NCBI GenBank assembly: GCA_024741835.1
Contig: JAENRP010000111.1
Coordinates: 3,425-67,424, forward strand
DNA length: 64,000 nt
Reading direction: 5' to 3'
Source of the DNA: Diplocarpon mali
Taxonomy: Eukaryota > Ascomycota > Leotiomycetes > Helotiales > Drepanopezizaceae
The position numbers were made by a program, and so were the translations under genes. How positions within the stretch are numbered: position 1 is the first letter of the stretch; every line of letters starts with the position of its first letter. Under the pieces are notes generated by a model. That model had not been told where the DNA came from and did not search any database. It worked only from the letters and a program-made list of their open reading frames with translations. Of this stretch, positions 22,079-33,599 are shown one piece after another.

Positions 22079-22740
22079 GTATCGAGTGCGGGAGATGCAC
22101 CGCAAGGCCGGGGGTTCCGGCTCTGGTTGCAGCTCGGGATCCAGCTCTGGCGGTCATGCCTCGCGCGAAGCTCTCCCTCCCCCCGCCCTGCACGCTCGGG
22201 AACCTTCATCCAACGCTTCCAACCTCGCGAGGGGAGAGGCCGGGCCGGGTAGTTTCCCCGGCACGTGCCTCTGACGCTTTTCTCGAGCTAGCGGCTCGGC
22301 CGTGAGAGCAGTTGGCTGTCCCAAGCATCTTCTGCCCAGGCCGTCACGTGTCCCTGAGATTCACTCTCCTCCACTCTCGTCGCGTGCCGGACATGTGACC
22401 CGTCTCCCTATATCCCTACAGGCAGAAAGGGTGGCATCGCTCTCAGGGAAGGGGGGAGCGACGGTCGCTTCGCTACCCTTGTTGACAGGCTGCCGATCAG
22501 CGGGGTGCTCGAAGACCTCGGGGATCTGCGGCGGGAGGAGGAAAAGAAAGGAGGCATCCCCGTCGGGACCAGACCCGAGATCACGGGGAAGAGAGAGGAG
22601 AGCAATCTGTCGCCCCCGGCGCAGAGGCGGCGACGCGAGCTGACGCGGCTGGGGACCGGAACGAGTCGCTCGGAGCCCAAGAGAGGGAGGGGATCTCCCG
22701 GCGCTTGCTGTCGAGTCTCGTGACTTTGCTGTCCTGCGGG

Positions 22741-22742
22741 TT

Positions 22743-22779
<37 letters not shown>

Positions 22780-22852
22780 AACACAAACACAAACACACAC
22801 TCTCTCTCCCTCTCTCTCTCTCTCTCTTTTTCNCCCCCTCTCTCTCTCATCA
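22741..22852. repeat. Compound CT/CA microsatellite
   Basis: (CT)n, then ACAAACACAAACACAAACAC, then more (CT)n with an ambiguous base at 22833. Open frames crossing it give Ser-Leu or Arg-Glu runs and are artefacts. Confidence 0.93.
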
Positions 22853-23664
22853 CCGAGTGCGATCGGGGAGACTGTAGATCCACCGGAAGAAGCAGACCGG
22901 AGGCGAATGCCCCTCCACGGATGGTGGCACGGTGACTTGGATCCCGGCCCCACGACGGCCGAGGTGAGGAGGAGTGATTCCCCACCGCTCCACCAACGGT
23001 GTGCCGCAGCTTGTGCCTCGTCGACGGTCCTCGAAAGCCTCGAAGCCAGGATCCCTCCGGAAGTCCCGGTATGTCTGTTCTCCGTTTTCACGAGGAGAAA
23101 TTCTGCTCGCCCGAAGCATGTTGATATTGCGCCGACGTCTGGTGCCCCGGTGAGCCTGGTGGGGAGGGGGCGGATCCGCGATATCCTGGCCGCTCTTCAT
23201 CTCTTCTTTCTTCTTCGTCGGGGAGGCTTGGGTCCGATTCTCTGCGAAAACTCACGGCACTTCTCGCGGCTGACGACCGGGATGACTCGTGCGGCGAGTA
23301 ATGCGCGGTGGATTCCTCGTATCTTGGGCGGACGAGATTGCAACGCCGTCGCATCCAGCGGGCGCGCAGCATCCTCTCCTCTCCTCGTCAATGGACCTCC
23401 TCGTCGGATTACCTGACCGGTGGGTCCAGGTCCAGGTCCAGATTGCAGGTCCCGGCTCATCACCGACGGTGGAGTCGGGCTCCCGCGTGCCGGCGACCGG
23501 ACGTGGCGGGGGGAGTTTACGGCTCGAACGGACACGGCACGTCTTCTCGAGCATCATTCACTTGCACGAGCCGTGGCAGTCGATAGAGGGATTGCGGGTG
23601 AGTCTGATAGGGATAAGGGGGGACGCGAAGCTCCACCAGGCAGTCATCGTGCATATGCTATGTA

Positions 23665-23970
23665 ACAGGATGTAGCATGATTCTCTGCTTGTAACTTTGC
23701 AGCTGATGCTATGTAACATTTTATAGAATGATTCTCTGCTTCCAACGTCGCGGCTAATATTCTATATATAATATAGCATGATTCTCTACTTGTAACCTCG
23801 CAGCTACTGCTCTATAATATAATATAATATAGCATAACTCTCTACTTACAACCTCGCGGCTAATATTCTATATATAATATAGCATAACTCTCTACTTGTA
23901 ACCTCGCAGCTACTGCTCTATAATATAATATAATATAGCATAACTCTCTCCTTCCGACTTCGCGGCTCAT
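23665..23970. repeat. Minisatellite of 50-57 bp with alternating variants
   Basis: Six units recognisable by CTCTCT(G/A)CTT-type cores starting near 23681, 23732, 23782, 23839, 23889 and 23946. Two forms alternate: one carries CGCGGCTAATATTCTATATA and the other CGCAGCTACTGCTCTATAAT. The last units form a 107-bp dimer (57+50). The tails are TATAATA-rich, inside an otherwise GC-rich tract. Confidence 0.85.
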
Positions 23971-26699
23971 CCCACGTATAATATAATAAATCCTCTCCCT
24001 CAACCCCGTCATAGGCTCATGCTCCATCACCAGCCCCAAACTTCGTCGCCGGCGAATACTACACAACATCATCTCGCCTCATTCATACTCTCCCCCCTCG
24101 TCGCAGGCCACACAAACACCGCCCCGGCGCATGTGCTCGGGTGGGTGGGTTGGAGCCACTCCCATATGGGGGCAGTGTAGCCTGCGACGGGGGGGCAGTG
24201 TAGGAACAGAGGGAAAATCAGTCACGTGGAGAGTCACATGCTAAGCCTTGGCATAGGCCGCATTACTCTTGGATCTCATCCCTCCTCGTAGAATGATGAT
24301 CTACTTAGTACAAAGCAATCCAACCCCCAACCGAATCCTCCCTCTCGGTGTGCACACCTTGTGAACCCCAACAGGCAGATCCCGAGAGCCGGTCGCGTGG
24401 GGGGGGGCCTCCCACGCCTGAGAGCGCTCGGGATCCTTCGCCGTGCACTGGCTTCCGCCGGGCTTTCCGCCCGTGGAGGGCACGGCGAGGAGCCGTGGGG
24501 GAGACGGGCAACATCCACTTTCCGGCGCGAGCTCCGACAGGTCTCCGGTTCGCTGCTCCCCCGCGGGCGCCCGAGGGTCTCTCCACCTCTCCCCCGCAGG
24601 TGCAGGTGCAGGTGCAGGTGCAGGTGACGGACGGAGCGGCGGCGGGCACCCGGCCGTCCCGACACGGCCCGGTCGTCGGCCGTGGACTTCCCGTCGGCTC
24701 GCCCGCGGCGTGGGGCATCGGCTCTCGGGGGGAAACACGTCCGAGGCGAGCAGGCCGGTTTTCGGCCACGGCCACGGCAGCGGCAACGGCAACGGCAACA
24801 GGCCGGTCGCATGTCTCCCGATGGAGTGCCCGACGGACGTGGCTGGTGCGCGTCGACTCCAGTCGCGTGCGGGGGGATCCGGCGGGGGGTCCTGCGGTGG
24901 TGGACCGAGCTTCATCCGGTCGCATGGCGCAGATTCTTCAGCGCGGTCATTCCTTGCGGTCATCACTTGCGGTCATTCCTAGCGAGACTGGATCTTCACG
25001 ATCGGGCGGTCGAAGGGCGACTGCTGTAGCTGCCAATCCGCCCCCCCCCGAGACGCCTCTTGACCGGCTTCTCACCTCGGAGAACAAGTCTCTCCCCCGG
25101 ATCCGATGCAGCTGACGTGCCGGCGAGGACTTCCCCCCATCCTGCGCACGGGAGTCCACTTGCACACGTGTGGGGCAGGCGCGGACCGGAGCGGCTGCAC
25201 GACCTCGCAAGGCGGCCTCGATCCGGGCGAGACGGAGATTCTCCGCCGAGACATGTCGGACCGCATCCGCATCCCCTCCCCCGCTCCCAGTCCGCGTACA
25301 CGTGCCCTCGGAGATCAGGGGGCAAGGGGACAAGGGGGTAAGGGGGCAAAAGATGAGCCCAATCGCCGGGTAGCCGAAAGGCGGTCGCCGATCGCTCGGC
25401 AATACATGCCCCCCCGTCTGCCGCGCACTCCACTCGGGACCGAGTCAGCCGCGCGGGCCGGGGGGGAGCCCCCGATTCCCCTCCCCCCCCGGCCCACGGG
25501 TCGGCGCTCCTCGGCTTTCGGCGGATCGTCGCAGGTGAGGAGACTCGGCGCCTCAGTCATTCTGCTCGACCGCCGTCGGGGCCGTGGCCCCATCCCGGCT
25601 CTGCCTGCTCTCTCTCCGAGGAAATCTGGATCCCCGTTGTCCATCCTCGACTCGACTCGGGAGGTGAGCGGCTCGGCGTCGTCTGCAGATCGATCGACGA
25701 GTCGCCCGGGCTATCCGGCCGACCCCAATCTGCGCCCCCCCCGGAGATCGACGGGCCATCGGCTGTGCCCCCCCCCCTGGGAGAGATCCCGGCGCCCGAA
25801 GCCAAACCAAACAAAGCTGCCCCGCGAGAGCCGACGCGGATCGACGCACCAGGGCGCCGTGTGGTCTCGTCTCCCTCACAACGTGGTCGCCTCGCCGTTG
25901 AAGGCTTGACCAGCTTTCTCGTCGTGTCTCGCTGACAGCAATCCCTCCGTCTCTCCGGGAGGCTGATGAATCTCCCCGACAGTATCCCTTCATCCTTCCC
26001 GCCTTGCCTGACCTCGGGACAGGAGCTTCGGCCAAAAAACTCCCCCTGCCTGCCGTTGTCTGCCACGACTCGGAAGACCCAGCCCCATCACACCGCCCTC
26101 TCCCCCCTCACGCGCAGAGACAGGTCCAAACGTGCCTGGGCTGGGCACGGAGATATACACGCTTTGGGAAGAGAAAGGCTGCCGTGCAACGTCGATCGGG
26201 AGGCGCCACATCAACCATCCTCGTCATCGGATCGGCCGACTCTCTGCAGAGATCAGAACCCAGGACGCCGTCCACTTGCGGGACCCCTTCGCGCCGAAGC
26301 CCAAAGGTGCCCGTCAGCAGGAAGTATGATTCTATGATTCCCCGATCGCCACCCCCCGCTGCCGCGGCGGATCACCAGGCATGCCAGGCCAGATTCACCC
26401 GCCCGCTCCCCTTCGCCCTTCGGCTCGACTCGCGCTCGGGGAGGCGCGCGACTTCGAGGCATGGCCCGCGAGCCGCGAGCCGCGAGCATCGCGCAACCCG
26501 CCAAAAGCACGTGCGCCGTCCGCTCTCCCGCTTTTGCCTCCACGTGCTTGCCGCCACGTGCTTCGCGGCCTCGGCCGGTGACAGATGGTACGAGCACGCG
26601 ATCCGGCTGGTCTGCATGCAGCCCCGTCCGATCCCGTGACCATGGTCGTTCTCGACCGGGATGACGTGCGAAGCAGCTGCTCCGCCGGCGGACCCATGG

Positions 26700-26777
26700 C
26701 TCTTCTTTCTCTTTCTCTCTTTCTCTCTCTCTCGCTTTCTCTCGTTCTTTTTTTCTTTCTTTTTTCCTTCTCCCCTC
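26700..26777. repeat. Polypyrimidine microsatellite
   Basis: TCTTTCTC-type runs, followed by a T-rich run, on the plus strand. No coding meaning is supported. Confidence 0.9.
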
Positions 26778-27255
26778 GTGCCCGTTGTGTTTCTCTTGCT
26801 TGGTCAGCTTGGGCAACTCGGTCAGCATTCGGACCAGAGACCAGCCCTACCTGCAGAGGCGTGCGCACCCCGAAGGCCCGGCCGCAGGAGGCCGCAGGAG
26901 GCCGCAGTAGCGCGCGCCTCGTTTGTTTTCCCCCCCGAACGTTTCAAGTCGGCGTCGAGGCGTCGAGGGACGAGGGAGGCCGGCCGGCTGCGATGCGCGC
27001 AGGGGATGGAGGCGCTTTCGCATCAAGGGATTCGACTCTTTCACAGCTGCTTCTTGGGGCGCCCGAGGCCCGTCCGCGACTATCTCTCGCACGTGCGAAA
27101 AAAAAAAAGTCCCTCCAATGCTCGCTCCTCCAACGGGGGCAGTCGTCCGGTGCCTCGTGATTGTCGGAGCGGACCTCGCAATCCTAGAGCCGATCCTTCC
27201 GTTCCGCATTCCATTCGGGACAGATATCGATCAGAACCGGGATGGATGTAGTTTT

Positions 27256-27275
27256 GGGGGGAGGGGGGGGGGGGG
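27256..27275 (+). repeat. G-rich run with G-quadruplex potential
   Basis: Nineteen G and one A in 20 bases. It could form a G-quadruplex or be a sequencing-difficult homopolymer. It lies just before the 50-bp tandem duplication. Confidence 0.85.
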
Positions 27276-27290
27276 TTCTTTTCGCCCCCA

Positions 27291-27388
27291 CAGCTTATGA
27301 CTCTCGATATCAACCATCTGCTATAGTCACCAATACCCCATAGCTTGTGACTCTTAGTATCAGCCATCTACTGTAGTCACGAATACCC
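27291..27388. repeat. 50-bp tandem duplication
   Basis: The unit starting CAGCTTATGACTCTCGATAT at 27291 recurs at 27341 as TAGCTTGTGACTCTTAGTAT. The differences are mainly transitions. Function unknown. Confidence 0.8.
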
Positions 27389-30373
27389 GTCGAGATCCCC
27401 CAGACCCTGTCCCGGTCGCGACCCGCAGGCACGATCTATCCTTTCCGCCGAGCTCGCAACCTTCACCCCGATACGCTCCGGTTCACGTCTGAAGCTTCTT
27501 CTCCCCGCGTCACGGCACGACGCTCGAGAGCGGGAATGGAAGAGGGAGGAGGGGGAAGGGATTCCGATCACACTGCTCGGCGCGGGCAGACGGCTCTCCC
27601 CCACGTCCAAGCACGCACAGGCGTGGAGGTTGACGGCCACCGCCAAAGCGGACTGACGACCTGGCAGCCTCTGATGCAGGCAAAGCGCGCCCTCCCAGCT
27701 CGTGCAGACCCAGTTGACTCCGACTCCCACGCCGAACATCGTGCAGAGACGTACTCTCTCTCTCTCTATCTCTCTCCTCCTCGCCCGAGACGGTCTCGAA
27801 GCTGGAGGGAAGGGCTGGGTCCCGCGTGCCGAGTGCCCGTCCCGGGTGGCGGCTCCGCTGGTCGATGGGGAGTGTGTCCCTGCTCAGGTCGTCGTCGAGT
27901 CGGCTCCCGGTGCGCAGAGGCTCTGCAGCCCTGGACCTGTCGTTCCGTCGTTCCGAGAGGGAGCTTCGGCTCAGGCTTGGTCGGAGGTAGCGCGTGAGAG
28001 AGGCGAGGGGGACGGGAGCAGGTGAGAGCTGTGTCGGAGCTCGAGCGGCTCCGCGGATCGAGGAAACGTGTCTGGTGAGCGTGGTGTTGGTGGTACTCGG
28101 GATGATCAGGCGAGAAGATCAGGGGTCGGTGTACGGGGTGATGTGTGGTAATGATGTCGTGATGTCAGAGATCGGATCAGGATCGGTGCTCTGCCAGTGG
28201 AAGACGGCGCTGCTTGACCCCCTGGGATCAAGGCCGGGTAGAGTGTGTGAGTCGACTTGTCCGGCCACTTGAAACCAGGCTGGGGAGAACATGCTGCTTT
28301 GCCCACCCCCCCCCAGCGGTGTGTCTCGATGCTGATATCATCACAACAGGCCACATCAGACCGCGGCAAAGCCTCCCTGCCGAGCACGCGTACGGGATTG
28401 CTTTTGCGCGCAGCAGCGGACCTGTCCGGGGATCTGTGCCAGGCAGGCTTCAGAGCATGCACAGGTCGCCGGCGCCCCCTCCCCCCCCCCCCGGGGCAGC
28501 ATGTCGGCGGCAGCGGGGCGCTTCGCAATCATCTCCCCGGGCGCGAGCGATCGGCAGCAGCAGCTCCTCCCCGGCCTCCATGTGGCCTGCCCGGCGCCCA
28601 TGTGGAGGTCCCCCGGGTCGAGGTGCTCGAGGGCTGGCGGCCCTTCGGGCCCTCGGGATTCTCCCCGTGTGGGCGTCCTCGCCGCCGCCGCGGCCGCACG
28701 CCCGGCAGCCTTCGAGCCCATGCCCGCATGCTGCTTACCCCACGAGCCAGCAGATCCTCCGCGTGAGAAGCTCCGCAGAGGATCGACGTCGGGCTCGCGA
28801 CCCGTCGAAGGCTCGCTCCAGGCTTTCTCCCAGCGCAAACACGTCAGGTGCACCGAGACGGCCCGGTCGCGGTTTCTCCGGTACGTCCGCTAGCCGGGCT
28901 CTACGTCGCGGCCTGTCAATCGTTTCTCGGACCGGATCCGCAGCGCTGGAGATACGGAGAGGCGACGTTCAGGAGAGGTTTTCCCCGGGCCTTCATCACT
29001 ACACCGTATGAAAAACATGTCCCCAGCGTCCCCCGCGACAATCGCAACACCAACGGGCCCGAGCGTAGCGAGCCAACGCAAGCCCTTCTCCATGCTCTGT
29101 GTGGGCACGGGGCAGGATGTGAGAGCACGTCCAGACATGGAGATGCTTCGCTGCTCCGAACTCACCCCGCTCAATCGGCTCTCAATCTCACCGGTGCTGG
29201 GATGGCTAGGCCATAGGCAGGTGTACCCCTCTGTGGTTCCCGCCAGAGCCCCGCGAGCCATGATTGCAAGGCCTGTAAGCTCGTGAGGAGCGCGGTGGCG
29301 ACGTTGCCAGAGACCGCTGTGCCTCTTCATTGATCTGCTCAAGATACGGCCTTGGCTGGCATCACTCGCCAGCCTGAGAACCGCACATCGCCACCCCATC
29401 TGATTCCATCCCGCCATGCCAACAGCCCAATCGCACAGCGCATCTCCCCCGGAGATCTACATGTGTAGCAGCACTCGTCATCTCCCGCTCTCGCCTCTCC
29501 TCTCGGTAATGTATACGCGACACGAGAGTGCTGGCACTGCAAGATACCTCAGGCAGGCACATGCAGAGCCTACGAGTCGAAGCCGGACATTGGCTCGTTC
29601 CGTGTCGCGTGTCTTATCACAGCCCAACCCAGCCGGCGAGGAGCGTCGCGCGTACAGCAAAAAGCTCTGCAAGCCTCGGCGAGAACGTCCCAGGGCCCAG
29701 TGAGCCCGGGACCCTCCCCTGCCCACGGAGTCTCAGCCCCGAAGGGGAGGGCAAGCCGCGCGATGAGGCTTCTTGCTGCCGGTCTTTTCAGCGCCGATGA
29801 GGTGCTGCGCTACCCAGACAAGCAGGAGAGGGTCGAGGGGGCCGAGGGTCAGCGAGGAGCGCGGATTTGTTTACACGCGAGGTTTCGTCTCGCTTAATCG
29901 GGTCGCGGAGCGGGTCGTGCCCGCTCGTCACCTGATCGCGATTCGTCGGCTGGCTGGTGTTGAGCGTTGTTGATGCGCAGGGCTAGACGGCGGTAGTGAA
30001 GCATGTACAGAGCGTGATTGTCCTGGTGCGTTGCGGCTGCTCCTCCGTGATCCGAGACGCAGCGCCGAAAACAGCTGGGAAGCTCTGAGAGGCCAGATCT
30101 GTGTGTGACAAGAGGGAGACGGCGACGCGAGGGTGGGCTCGCTCGCCACGGGCACTCTGTAAATGTATTGCTGTTCGGGAGCCAGAGCAAGGGATTGGTC
30201 TTGCCGCAGCATTTTCCCGCGGGGGGGTGCTATGAACCGAGGCTGGTAGGGTCGTCTACAGAGATCCTTTCTTCCGAAAGACTCCTGCAAGCATACAACG
30301 CGCCGACGTCAGCACCAACCGCCGCCCGTGCCACCTTGCTCTCTGGGTTCGGACCCATCCTGCGAGCGGAAGC

Positions 30374-30824
30374 TCAGCCGTGCTTCAGCCGCGGCCAAAG
30401 TAAGCCGAGCGAGACGGGCGGAGCGAAGGCACATGCGTAGAACGGCGCGACCCCACCCGTGGCGCCAGCAGTGTCGATTGCGGACCCGGCTCCATCTTGT
30501 GTCGGCGGCGCGATCGCGGAGGCGACGGGGAGGTACAGCGTCCCAGTCTGCCTGGTGGATGTGTGCTCGTCGTGAGCATTGGGTTGGATCGGGACTCACA
30601 CGTGGACTCGGGACGATGGTTTTCGTGATACTTTCCGAGAGTAGCGGCACGAGCTGGAGCGTGGCGACGGATATGGTCGCGGAAACGGCTAGGATGGAGA
30701 GCACGAGAGACGCGTGCAGCGTCCTGTTTTGTTTCGAGATGAGCATGTCCTGCAGCTCGTCCAGGGCCTGGAGAGGAGATATGCTTGCTCGGCTTCGGTG
30801 GGTTTCGAGGTAGTTTACGATCAT
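30374..30824 (-). CDS. Hypothetical small membrane protein (tentative two-exon gene)
   Basis: I do not recognise a family. Exon 1 (30600-30824) starts with ATG and encodes 75 residues that include one clear hydrophobic helix (about 37-60, core ASLVLSILAVSATISVATL) after a polar, helical N-terminus. A donor GTGAGT follows in phase 0. A 52-bp intron (30548-30599) with the branch-like TGCTCAC and an acceptor GGCAG leads to exon 2 (30374-30547), which encodes 57 residues rich in Ala/Pro/Gly with a second moderately hydrophobic stretch, then a stop. Total 132 residues. An alternative acceptor (CACCAG) keeps the original frame and gives an Arg-rich, less protein-like tail, which is why I chose GGCAG. 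It lies at the edge of the GC-rich tract, and an upstream exon is possible. It may not be a gene. Confidence 0.33.
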
Positions 30825-32564
30825 GTGCAGAGGCCTGGATCTAAAGGGGGTGTTCGCATTAGCAAGAGACGCTATTTTTACAAGAGTTCGAGAATGATTT
30901 TTCTCACAATTGTACGTCGGCAGCGAGCAGTACCCTGCCGTGGCCCCTATAGAGTAGCTATAAAGCGCGCGTACTGTTTTCAGATGCAGCTTTTAACTGT
31001 TATGAATGGGTAGAACGGGATTCGTGGCTTGGTAGCAGGCTTCTTTTAGGCCATACACATCTATGCCTAGGTTAGCGTACTGTTGCCAGGAGTAAGTCGA
31101 TATGCCAGCTTGGATGGAACATGAGGCTGACAAGGATGAATGAATATCGTCTTGAAGAGAAGCATGGAAAATGCGTAGGTGAAGATGGCATTCGTCATAG
31201 GAGCCATGCTGGATGAGGTTAAGCCGAAACAGGAGAGCGGGAATTCCTGGTCGGATAGTCGCCTTGTTTTGGGGAGAGCAGAGGAGCTCTTATAATGACG
31301 TTCCTTCTTGCTGGGTTGTAAATAAGTTATCAGGCCTACATACTACTCATAGCCTTAGACGACGTAGTATCATCTAGTCTCATCTAGGGCCATAAGTGGA
31401 AGTATCCTGTGAATCAGAAATAGTACTTGTAGCTTGAAGTAGGATTTGATACTTTGAGTTGTGATTACTTCTTTGAATAGTACGTTACTTGGTATTTCTA
31501 TTGCTACCCTCGTGGGACGGGGTCAAATAAACCTCAAGATCAAAAAGTCGAACTGTGAGCAGAAATCAGGGCTCTCGTATCAACCTAATGCTACCCGTGT
31601 GCGGTACACTTGTGATCCGCTGATGCAGCTACATGCTCGCTCGTCACCACTTGACTTTGCCTGAGATAATCATAAAGTTCATCGAGGATTCCAAAAAGGC
31701 ATTTCAAGAGGAGCAGCATTCCGCAGCAGTATAACAGATACAACACTGAACCTGCAACATGTGAATATTTCAGAGGCCTGTGGGTCGTTTCTGCCGATTA
31801 ACGGCCATCCAAGACCCGGCTTTCACATATTAAGGCAAAAATTCGAACCCGGCTCAATTTCAAGACGAGAGGTCTTTCATAGGCTCGCTCGGAGCGCCTG
31901 CTTGGGCGTGGACGTCTTGGTTGCACATCGCAGCTTGGCGAAGTAAACGATGGAAACAATTGGTACGAGCGAGTAAACGGAGCCAATGTTTCTTCAGGAG
32001 ACGCTTATTTCAACTTTTCGACTTGCGACGAACCCGGGGTCCGAACAAAATATGTTCGGTGTTTATCAAACACCGCATTCGTTTGTCGTCGAAGTAGGAT
32101 TCTGGTCTGGGATTGACGAATCAGAGTTTCTGTAGCTCGTAAAGTGCTGGAGTGCTAGTGCAAGCTGCCATAGGAGCAAAGATTTTTTTCTAGGGTACAA
32201 CAAGTGGGACGAGACTAGGGAAAGCGAAGAAAGCAGATGTAAAGCAGGTAGATATCTTTCTGTGGGATCTTTAATTGTGCCAATTTTTACCATACTTGAC
32301 AAGTTAGGCAAGACAGTGCTGTCGCAATGACGCCCTGTCAACTTGGCACCGGCCTGGCTTTACTTGACACTTCAAGAGCCCCGGCGTCTTAGATTTTGGT
32401 TTTTGAGTTTTCTTCCAGCTCCAGGTTTGATGCCGTTACTCTGGCTGGTCAGAAAGAATGTGGAATGGCGGTGATTCTTATAGCCGATCCAAGTCGTACA
32501 CATACCTTCGTCCGACACCAGTCTTCAAGACATCTGAGCCCGGAACCTAAACGCTGCTCTCGAA
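30825..32564. other. Intergenic region
   Basis: No supported gene. Composition falls to ordinary levels here, marking the end of the GC-rich tract. A perfect 8-bp stem with a 3-base loop lies at 32057-32075 (CGGTGTTT ATC AAACACCG). The last few hundred bases are the 3' side of RRP43. Confidence 0.6.
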
Positions 32565-33599
32565 TCATCTCCCCAGTAGCATGTTCATTTCTTTCCATCT
32601 CTTCTCAGCCAAGCCCACAAGCTCGCTTATCTCCTCCGCTCCAACCAGCGACCCTCCAAACTTCGATATGCCAAGTAGCTTCGTCTTCTTGTTTCCACAA
32701 TCTACAACGATCGTAACATTCTCGTCACATAGTCCCTCCTCAAACGTATCCGGGTCTACCAATATCCAGTGCTTCTTGTCCCGACCCTGTTCTTGCTCCT
32801 TTGCCCTGAATACCAGTGATGTGACGGCAATCGGCAATCCTCTCAGCGTGAGCTTCTTCGAATCGGAAACAGAGTCTTCGCAAAGTATCATCTCCTGGTC
32901 CGCATCCCAGTATGCCTTTGGTAATCGTACGTCCTTCAAAGCCGATACTACTGCTGCCCACGCCGCATCGAAAGGATTCCCATCAAGGGATATGAACAGA
33001 ATGTCGATATACAGAGTCCAGAACGCCTTGACTTCCGGCTCCAGGCCCTCAGGCTCATCCTCGTCCATTCTTTCTTGATCGCTCAGATCGGGTGGTTGAT
33101 ACCAGATTCTCAGATCCTCGCCGTCAACAAAGTCACTCGAATGGAGCAGCGAATATATCCTCGTGCTCAAGCTCTGGGCCAGCGTACTAGGGGGCTGTCC
33201 TGGTAGGAATGCAGGCGAGCATCCCGTAGCCAGTTCAATATTGGGGACCAGTAGATCCAACTCCTTAGCCTCGTTATACCCAGGTTGCGCCGAGGGTGCA
33301 GTCGACAATTTGTCCACACGATACCCCGCGACATTGCTGGCGAGCAGTATCTCACCCCGCACCCCGCAGACAACAGTCGTATCTCCAATCCGTACGACGG
33401 CGCTGCCTTCAGCGTGTGTCAAGGACCCATTGTTGATATGTGGTGGTCTGAACTGCGTCGGTGTTCGGCCGTTTGCGCGGGTGGAGGGGACGCTCGACGA
33501 GGAGGGCTGGAGATGCGCGAGGAGGTACGGATGGGGGGAGAGTTTGGCGAAGGTTTCCCTGGGGAAAGAGAGGGTCGAGGGAGGACCGGCGGCTGCCAT
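32565..33599 (-). CDS. Exosome complex subunit Rrp43 (RNase PH-like)
   Basis: An intronless 344-residue protein. The N-terminus is fungal-type (SFPRETFAKLSPHPYLLAHL), followed by an RNase PH fold whose signature GSLTHAEGSAVVRIGDTTVVCGV spans about residues 58-80; a second conserved block, FWTLYIDILFISLDGNPFDAAW, lies at about 190-212. This matches the Rrp43/EXOSC8 branch of the six-subunit exosome ring. The ring is catalytically inert in eukaryotes and channels RNA to Rrp44 and Rrp6 in nucleus and cytoplasm for rRNA processing and mRNA decay. An acidic insert (DEDEPEGLEPE, about 180-190) interrupts the domain. The start is the first ATG of a long open frame. Rrp42 and Rrp45 are the alternatives, but the N-terminal motif favours Rrp43. 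It is divergent from the ferric reductase gene, with 1.9 kb between them. Confidence 0.88.
   Translation of the reverse strand: MAAAGPPSTLSFPRETFAKLSPHPYLLAHLQPSSSSVPSTRANGRTPTQFRPPHINNGSLTHAEGSAVVRIGDTTVVCGVRGEILLASNVAGYRVDKLSTAPSAQPGYNEAKELDLLVPNIELATGCSPAFLPGQPPSTLAQSLSTRIYSLLHSSDFVDGEDLRIWYQPPDLSDQERMDEDEPEGLEPEVKAFWTLYIDILFISLDGNPFDAAWAAVVSALKDVRLPKAYWDADQEMILCEDSVSDSKKLTLRGLPIAVTSLVFRAKEQEQGRDKKHWILVDPDTFEEGLCDENVTIVVDCGNKKTKLLGISKFGGSLVGAEEISELVGLAEKRWKEMNMLLGR

Larger units (their letters stand above)
22079..30373. other. GC-rich, gene-poor tract
   Basis: About 8.3 kb of GC-rich DNA with many overlapping open frames (up to about 270 codons) on all frames. I recognised no domain, signal peptide series or conserved motif in any of them, and their Arg/Pro/Ser/Gly-rich translations are what random GC-rich DNA gives. 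It holds microsatellites, a minisatellite and a 50-bp duplication that are listed separately, and hexamer runs such as GTGCAG near 24600 and AACGGC near 24780. I do not exclude a short unrecognised gene. Confidence 0.55.

Noticed and set aside
22408..23091. A 227-codon minus-strand frame with Arg-Glu and Cys-Val runs
   Set aside because: The runs are translations of the (CT)n/(CA)n microsatellite and the frame crosses an ambiguous base.
23665..23970. Regularly spaced repeats resembling a CRISPR array
   Set aside because: The units are contiguous tandem repeats without unique spacers, and the host is a fungus.
24276..25909. Several open frames of 180-267 codons on both strands
   Set aside because: They overlap one another in different frames, are Arg/Pro/Ser/Gly-rich and show no domain; long chance frames are expected in GC-rich DNA.
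31840..31870. A tRNA T-loop-like GGTTCGAAT on the minus strand
   Set aside because: The flanking bases do not form a T stem and no acceptor or anticodon arm could be drawn around it.
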